This document shows positions 60,301 through 64,000 of a stretch of DNA of 64,000 nucleotides, one piece after another. The stretch lies in contig VLJF02000034.1 of assembly GCA_008360975.2 (NCBI GenBank), positions 372,001 to 436,000 on the forward strand, given 5' to 3'. A program made the translations under genes and the position numbers. The notes beneath the pieces were generated by a model, which searched no databases, had not been told where the DNA came from, and saw only the letters and a program-made list of their open reading frames with translations. This DNA comes from Lichenostomus cassidix (lineage: Eukaryota > Chordata > Aves > Passeriformes > Meliphagidae). How positions within the stretch are numbered: the first letter of the stretch is position 1; each line of letters starts with the position of its first letter.

Positions 60301-63300
60301 TGGCTCCTGGGGTTTCTCCAGGCCATGTCACATCCCCCCTGTCCTCGGGTGTCTCCTCCAGGTACGTGCCTGAATGGTGGCACGTGGAATGGTGATGGGT
60401 GCGTGTGTCCTGGGGGGTTCCAAGGTGACCACTGCGAGGAACGCGTGTGCCAAAATGGTGGCACCTGGGCCAGCGGCGGCTGCCAGTGCACCCCGAATTT
60501 CCAAGGGGACAGGTGCCAGTTCGCCAAGAACATCGTGGAGATCAAGAACGGTAGGGAAGTGTCCCAAGGTGGCGTGGGGTGGTCACCAAGATGGGAGCTG
60601 GGCTGAGGTCACCTCTGAGGGGTCAGCTGGAGGTTGGGGCCACCATCAAGGGACAGACCTGGGATTGGGATCACCATGGCAGGATGATTTGAGAATGAGG
60701 TCACCATGGAGGGATGGATCTGGGATTGGGACCACCGTGGAGGGATAGACCTGGGATTGGGACCACCAAAGAGGGACCAACTCAGGAATGAGGCCACCGC
60801 AGAGGGACTGACCCTGGGATGAAGTTGGGTCACCACAACCAAGAGTCCAACCAAGAAATGGTGTCACCGTGGTGAGGCTGACCTGGGATTGAGGCCACCA
60901 TAGAGGGACCAACCTGGTCTCCCTGCCTGAGGTCACCAAGGGTGGGATGGGGACACTTGGTGTCTTCCTTACGGTTCTCCTCTGCTTGGCCAAGTGACGG
61001 TGAATGCGACGGTGGAGATGAAGACCGAGGTCCACAACCGGAATTTCACACCCGATCTCAAAGATCCGTCCTCGGATGCTTACAAGGAGTTTAAGCAATC
61101 GTTCGAGGAAGAGGTCAGGGCTCAGCGATGCCAGGGTGACCCTGGGGACATCCCCTTGAGGGGGATGTGGACCATGATGGGGACCTGGATCTCCCCAGGC
61201 TTCTCCTTGTCTTACAGATGAAGAAGATTTATGGGCATATCGAGGGCTACCAAGGTGTGGTGATCAAAAACCTGAGGTGAGTCTCCACCGGTGGCCAGGT
61301 GGGGTTCTGACCTCTTCCAGTGACTTGAGAACGGGGTCGCCATGGAGGGATGGACCTTAGAATGGGGTCACCATGGAGAGATGGACCTGGGATTGGGACC
61401 ACCCTGGAGGGATTGACCATCCAATGGTCCCATGGGGTAGTTTGGGGTGAAGGAACCCATGGGGGTCAGTTTGAGGTGATGCCACCCAAAGCTGGACCGC
61501 CCACATCCCTCCAAGCCACGTTGTGTCCATGGGGTTCCACCAGGACTGTCCAGCCCCGTGTGACCATGCTGTCCCTCCACACTGGGGACCTCATACTGGT
61601 CCCAGTTGTGTCCAGAGCCAAGCCCCGCCCCTTCCCCTCGCAGCTCAGGCAGCGTCGTGGTGGACTATGAGGTCATCCTGAAGCTCCCCGCCAGCTCCAA
61701 GACCAACGAGACGGTGAGCAACATCTCCAAGGAACTCGTCGCCGTCTTCCAAAATTTCACCGATTGTGACGCGACTTGCATGGACAATAACTGTGAGTGG
61801 CCCTGGGGGTGACACCGCTGGCGCTGGGTGGGCAATGGGGACAGTGGACCTGGGGTTGCCCACCAGAAGGTCCTTTCTCCATGCCAGGTACTTTATGTTT
61901 CAACGCCAGCTTCACCAAGGTCACCCATGTCGATGTGCAAGAGGTGGAAGGAGGTAAGTGAAGCCCACCGGGGTTTTTGGGTGTCACCCCACCTCTGGTG
62001 ACCCCAGCTCCTGAGTTCTACACCTCCAGGTTTGTGTGACGCCAAGATCGAGGCGGAGTTCAGGATCTTCTACACCCTGCTGCTGACGGACACCGGCGTG
62101 GCCTGCATCACCCGCTGTGACTCCCGCCACGACCACCCCCTGCCCTGCGTCCACGGCACCTGCGGCGTGAGCCGGGCGGGGCCACAGTGCGAGTAAGGGC
62201 CCTGTCCCCAAAAATGGGTGACCTCCCAATGCCATGATTCCCATGACCACTTTGACCCTCATGATGCCCATGGTGACCCCACCACCATGACCACCTTGAC
62301 CCCCATGAGCCCCATGGTGACCCCACCGCCATGACCACCTTGACCCCCATGAGCCCATGGTGACCCCACCACCATGACCACCTTGACCCCCATGAAGCCC
62401 ATGGTGACCCCACCACCATGATCCCCATGACCAGCCCTCCACCATCACCCCCATGACCATGGCCCTCATGACCACACCATCACCCTGACCCCATGACCCA
62501 CCGTGACCCCCATGATGACCCCACCACCATGACCACCTTGACCCCCATGAGCCCCATGGTGACCCCACCACCATGACCACCTTGACCCCCATGAAGCCCA
62601 TGGTGACCTCACCACCATGATCTCCATGACCAGCCCTCCACCATCACCCCCATGACCATGGCCCTCATGACCACACCATCACCCTGACCCCATGACCCAC
62701 CGTGACCCCCATGATGACCCCACCACCATGACCCCCATGATGACCCCACCACCTTGACACACATGACCCACCATGACCACCCTGATTCTCATCACCCCCA
62801 TGATGACTCCACCACCATGACCCCCATGACCCCCATGCTCACACCACCACCTTGACCCCATGACCCACCATGACCCCTATGATGACCACCCTGACTCCCT
62901 TGACCCCCATGATGACCCCACCATCATGACCCTCATGACCCCCATGATCACCATGACCCTCCAGCATGGCTCCACTATCATGACCACCATGACCACCCCA
63001 CCACCATGACCGCCCTGACCACCATGACCACCTCGCCACCATGACGCCCATGACCATGATGACCCCAGCACCATGACCCCCATGACCATGGTTACCCCAC
63101 CACCATGACCCCCATGACCACCCCACTCCCATGACCCCCATGACCACCCACACCACCATGACCTACCATGACCCTCATGACCCCTGTGACCACCATGACC
63201 TTCACAACCACCATGACCATTCCCACCAGTTGCTTGGACCGAGTGGTCTACTGGTACCAGGACAACGCCTGTAGCTCCCGCGTCAGTAAGATCGGGGTGG

Positions 63301-63817
63301 CCGTGGGCGTTCCGGTGGCCATCTTGGTCCTGGTCACCACCATCTTCACGGTTCTCCTGCTGAGATCTCGGAAGCAGAAGGAACAGTACAGGTAATGGTG
63401 TCACCGTGGGGTGGGGTGGGTGGTCCCATGGTGGTCCTGGGTCTCATCCGTGTCCATCCCACCACGCAGGGTTCAGCTGAGGTCACGCTCAGAGCTCTAC
63501 GACAGCGATGACGGGAATTGGGATGAAAACTCCCATGGCTTTGCTGTGGCCAATCTGGCGGCCACCTGGGAAGGTGACAGGGATGGGGGCGGGGCTGGGG
63601 GGTGTCGCTGGGTGGCTCTGTGTCACCTGGGTGGCTCTGTGTCACCTGGGGGTCTTTGTCACCTCTTCTTCCACCCCACAGACATGGAGACCCCCAGCAC
63701 CAGCCACATCCATCTGGACAAGGTGGACACCTCAAGGACGGTGGGTGACATTTCCCCAGGACCCTGATGTTGTCCCCTCGTTGTGCCCCACCCCACCACC
63801 ACCACCACCATCATCAA

Positions 63818-63862
<45 letters not shown>

Positions 63863-63930
63863 TCTCTCCTCTCCTTCCTCCCCAGATCCACATCCAGAGA
63901 CCAACCGTGATCCCAGGTGGACCCACCTGA
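51331..63930 (+). CDS. Transmembrane mucin, MUC3/MUC12/MUC17 type, complete
   Basis: A large O-glycosylated cell-surface mucin of the epithelial glycocalyx. Twelve coding exons: 51331-51394, 52201-60228, 60362-60550, 60995-61113, 61218-61276, 61644-61792, 61888-61953, 62030-62192, 63230-63391, 63470-63573, 63682-63740, 63886-63930. All join in phase (9,207 bp, 3,068 aa) and end in TGA. Order: signal peptide or anchor MGGRLWGGLAVLFVCFVIIV (residues 1-21); Thr/Ser/Pro repeat domain (about 23-2697); two EGF-like modules (2699-2753); SEA domain (about 2760-2865) with GSVVV at 2822-2826; a Cys-rich EGF-like stretch; transmembrane helix 2967-2990; a 78-residue tail. The tail motif HLDKVDTSRTIHIQRPTV matches VDTTMKVHIKRPEM of human MUC17. 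I leave the symbol empty because MUC3A, MUC12 and MUC17 cannot be separated without an alignment. Confidence 0.93.
51395..52200. repeat. GGTCTTTGGGGTCTTGG repeats in mucin intron 1
   Basis: A short GGTGGCACCAGGACCTCTCC array (51400-51500) then G/T-rich degenerate units with a duplicated block (TTGGGTTTTTGGGG...GGTCTGTGGTGGGTGAGG at 51718 and 51893). The acceptor used is ACTATTGCAG at 52191-52200; a more 5' TTCCAG gives the wrong frame. Confidence 0.75.
52201..60228 (+). CDS. Mucin exon 2: giant PTS exon of 60-bp repeats
   Basis: 8,028 bp open without interruption. From about 52230 to 59560 it is about 120 copies of a 60-bp/20-aa unit with the consensus TTTPEVDTGPTISTPTEDTV. Every unit has Thr/Ser at about half its positions plus fixed Asp/Glu. 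A 36-bp partial unit (TGPTISSST) is inserted at irregular intervals. From 59560 to 59960 the unit changes to shorter Gly-Asp-Thr repeats (GGDTATTTP). It ends in a Thr/Pro-only segment to 60228. The exon is in phase at both ends. Confidence 0.95.
60362..60550 (+). CDS. Mucin exon 3: two EGF-like modules
   Basis: Encodes TCLNGGTWNGDGCVCPGGFQ..CE then CQNGGTWASGGCQCTPNFQG..C. Each has the CxNGGxW...CxCxxxFxGxxC pattern of EGF modules flanking mucin SEA domains. Exon borders are phase 1 on both sides. Confidence 0.92.
60551..60994. repeat. Minisatellite in mucin intron 3
   Basis: About 45-bp units of GGGATTGGGACCACC and ATGGAGGGATGGACC (60640-60930). The same unit occurs in intron 5 (about 61330-61410). 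Confidence 0.8.
60995..61792 (+). CDS. Mucin exons 4-6: SEA domain
   Basis: Exons 60995-61113, 61218-61276 and 61644-61792. They encode VTVNATVEMKTEVHNRNFTP, MKKIYGHIEGYQGVVIKNL and SGSVVVDYEVILKLPASS. The GSVVV turn is the autoproteolysis motif of SEA domains; cleavage between Gly2822 and Ser2823 would give two non-covalently held subunits. N-glycosylation sequons NAT, NFT, NET and NIS are present. Intron 5 (61277-61643) holds unique sequence and short repeats only. Confidence 0.93.
61888..62192 (+). CDS. Mucin exons 7-8: juxtamembrane Cys-rich segment
   Basis: Exons 61888-61953 and 62030-62192 encode TLCFNASFTKVTHVDVQEVE and then LCDAKIEAEFRIFYTLLLTD through CVHGTCGVSRAGPQC. The later part is an EGF-like remnant (CxxGxCxxxxxxxxC) completed by CLDRVVYWY in exon 9, like the second EGF region of MUC17. 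Confidence 0.9.
62193..63229. repeat. CCATGACCACCTTGACCCCC array in mucin intron 8
   Basis: Units of CCCCACCACCATGACCACC and TTGACCCCCATGAGCCC. Segment 62285-62460 is repeated at about 62515-62700 with a roughly 240-bp period. CATGG/CCATG palindromes are frequent. No exon seen. Confidence 0.88.
63230..63930 (+). CDS. Mucin exons 9-12: transmembrane helix and cytoplasmic tail
   Basis: Exons 63230-63391, 63470-63573, 63682-63740 and 63886-63930. The helix IGVAVGVPVAILVLVTTIFT (then VLLL) is followed by basic RSRKQK, a Tyr in an acidic context (SELYDSDDG), and HLDKVDTSRTIHIQRPTV. The C-terminus GGPT is not a clear PDZ ligand. The stop is at 63928-63930. No poly(A) signal falls in the remaining 70 bp. 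Confidence 0.92.
63800..63862. repeat. (ATC)n/(CAT)n microsatellite in the last mucin intron
   Basis: About 15-20 perfect ATC units preceded by (CCA)n, directly before the polypyrimidine tract of the last exon. Length variation could affect splicing of the final 14 codons. Confidence 0.95.
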
Positions 63931-64000
63931 AAACCAGTGGAGAAGGGACATGGGGACATGGGGACATGGGTGGGCTCTTGGGGGTGACGAGGATCGGGAA

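Noticed and set aside
52215..60545. Many minus-strand open frames antisense to the mucin repeat exon (up to 392 aa, Val/Ser-rich)
   Set aside because: The 60-bp repeat has no stop in the antisense phase, so every copy stays open. No start context, splice sites or recognisable domain; the plus strand has a full mucin gene.

Overview
This is vertebrate nuclear DNA. It has interrupted genes with GT-AG introns, a mammal-type gene set, and introns made almost entirely of GC-rich minisatellites. The compactness (most introns under 2 kb), base composition and repeat load fit a bird microchromosome best; that assignment is an inference. There are no bacterial, phage, plasmid or CRISPR features.

Four protein genes can be assembled by joining short exons. 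(1) 1-14,420, minus strand: 5' part of WRAP53 (TCAB1/WDR79), a WD40 protein of telomerase and Cajal-body RNPs. Its WD40 exons run leftward off the window and its promoter lies near 14.4-14.55 kb. (2) 20,452-32,327, minus strand: a complete monoacylglycerol/diacylglycerol acyltransferase of the DGAT2/MOGAT family, closest to MOGAT3 (7 coding exons, 339 aa). (3) 34,508-42,213, minus strand: complete SERPINE1 (plasminogen activator inhibitor 1), 8 coding exons, 399 aa, with the Arg-Met reactive bond. (4) 51,331-63,930, plus strand: a complete MUC3/MUC12/MUC17-type transmembrane mucin of 12 coding exons and 3,068 aa, with an 8-kb Thr/Ser/Pro repeat exon, two EGF-like modules, a SEA domain with the GSVVV autocleavage motif, a membrane helix and a cytoplasmic tail. 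For genes 2-4 every exon joins in phase and ends at one stop codon. MOGAT3, SERPINE1 and MUC17-type mucins are also close together in human 7q22, whereas human WRAP53 is on 17p13, so its presence here marks a different linkage.

Nearly everything between exons is tandem repeat, and each intron carries its own family, with families changing at exons. Two patterns stand out. First, several arrays have taken exon ends into the repeat unit: WRAP53 exons 3 and 7, MOGAT3 exons 5 and 6, and the MOGAT3 stop-codon end. This leaves many partial, splice-site-bearing exon copies. Second, at least two small exons (WRAP53 exon 4 and MOGAT3 exon 3) sit between inverted, mutually complementary arrays that could pair in the pre-mRNA. 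The mucin repeat exon itself is a 60-bp tandem repeat with about 1.0-kb higher-order duplications. Most long open frames in this window are by-products of repeats lacking stop codons and are not genes.
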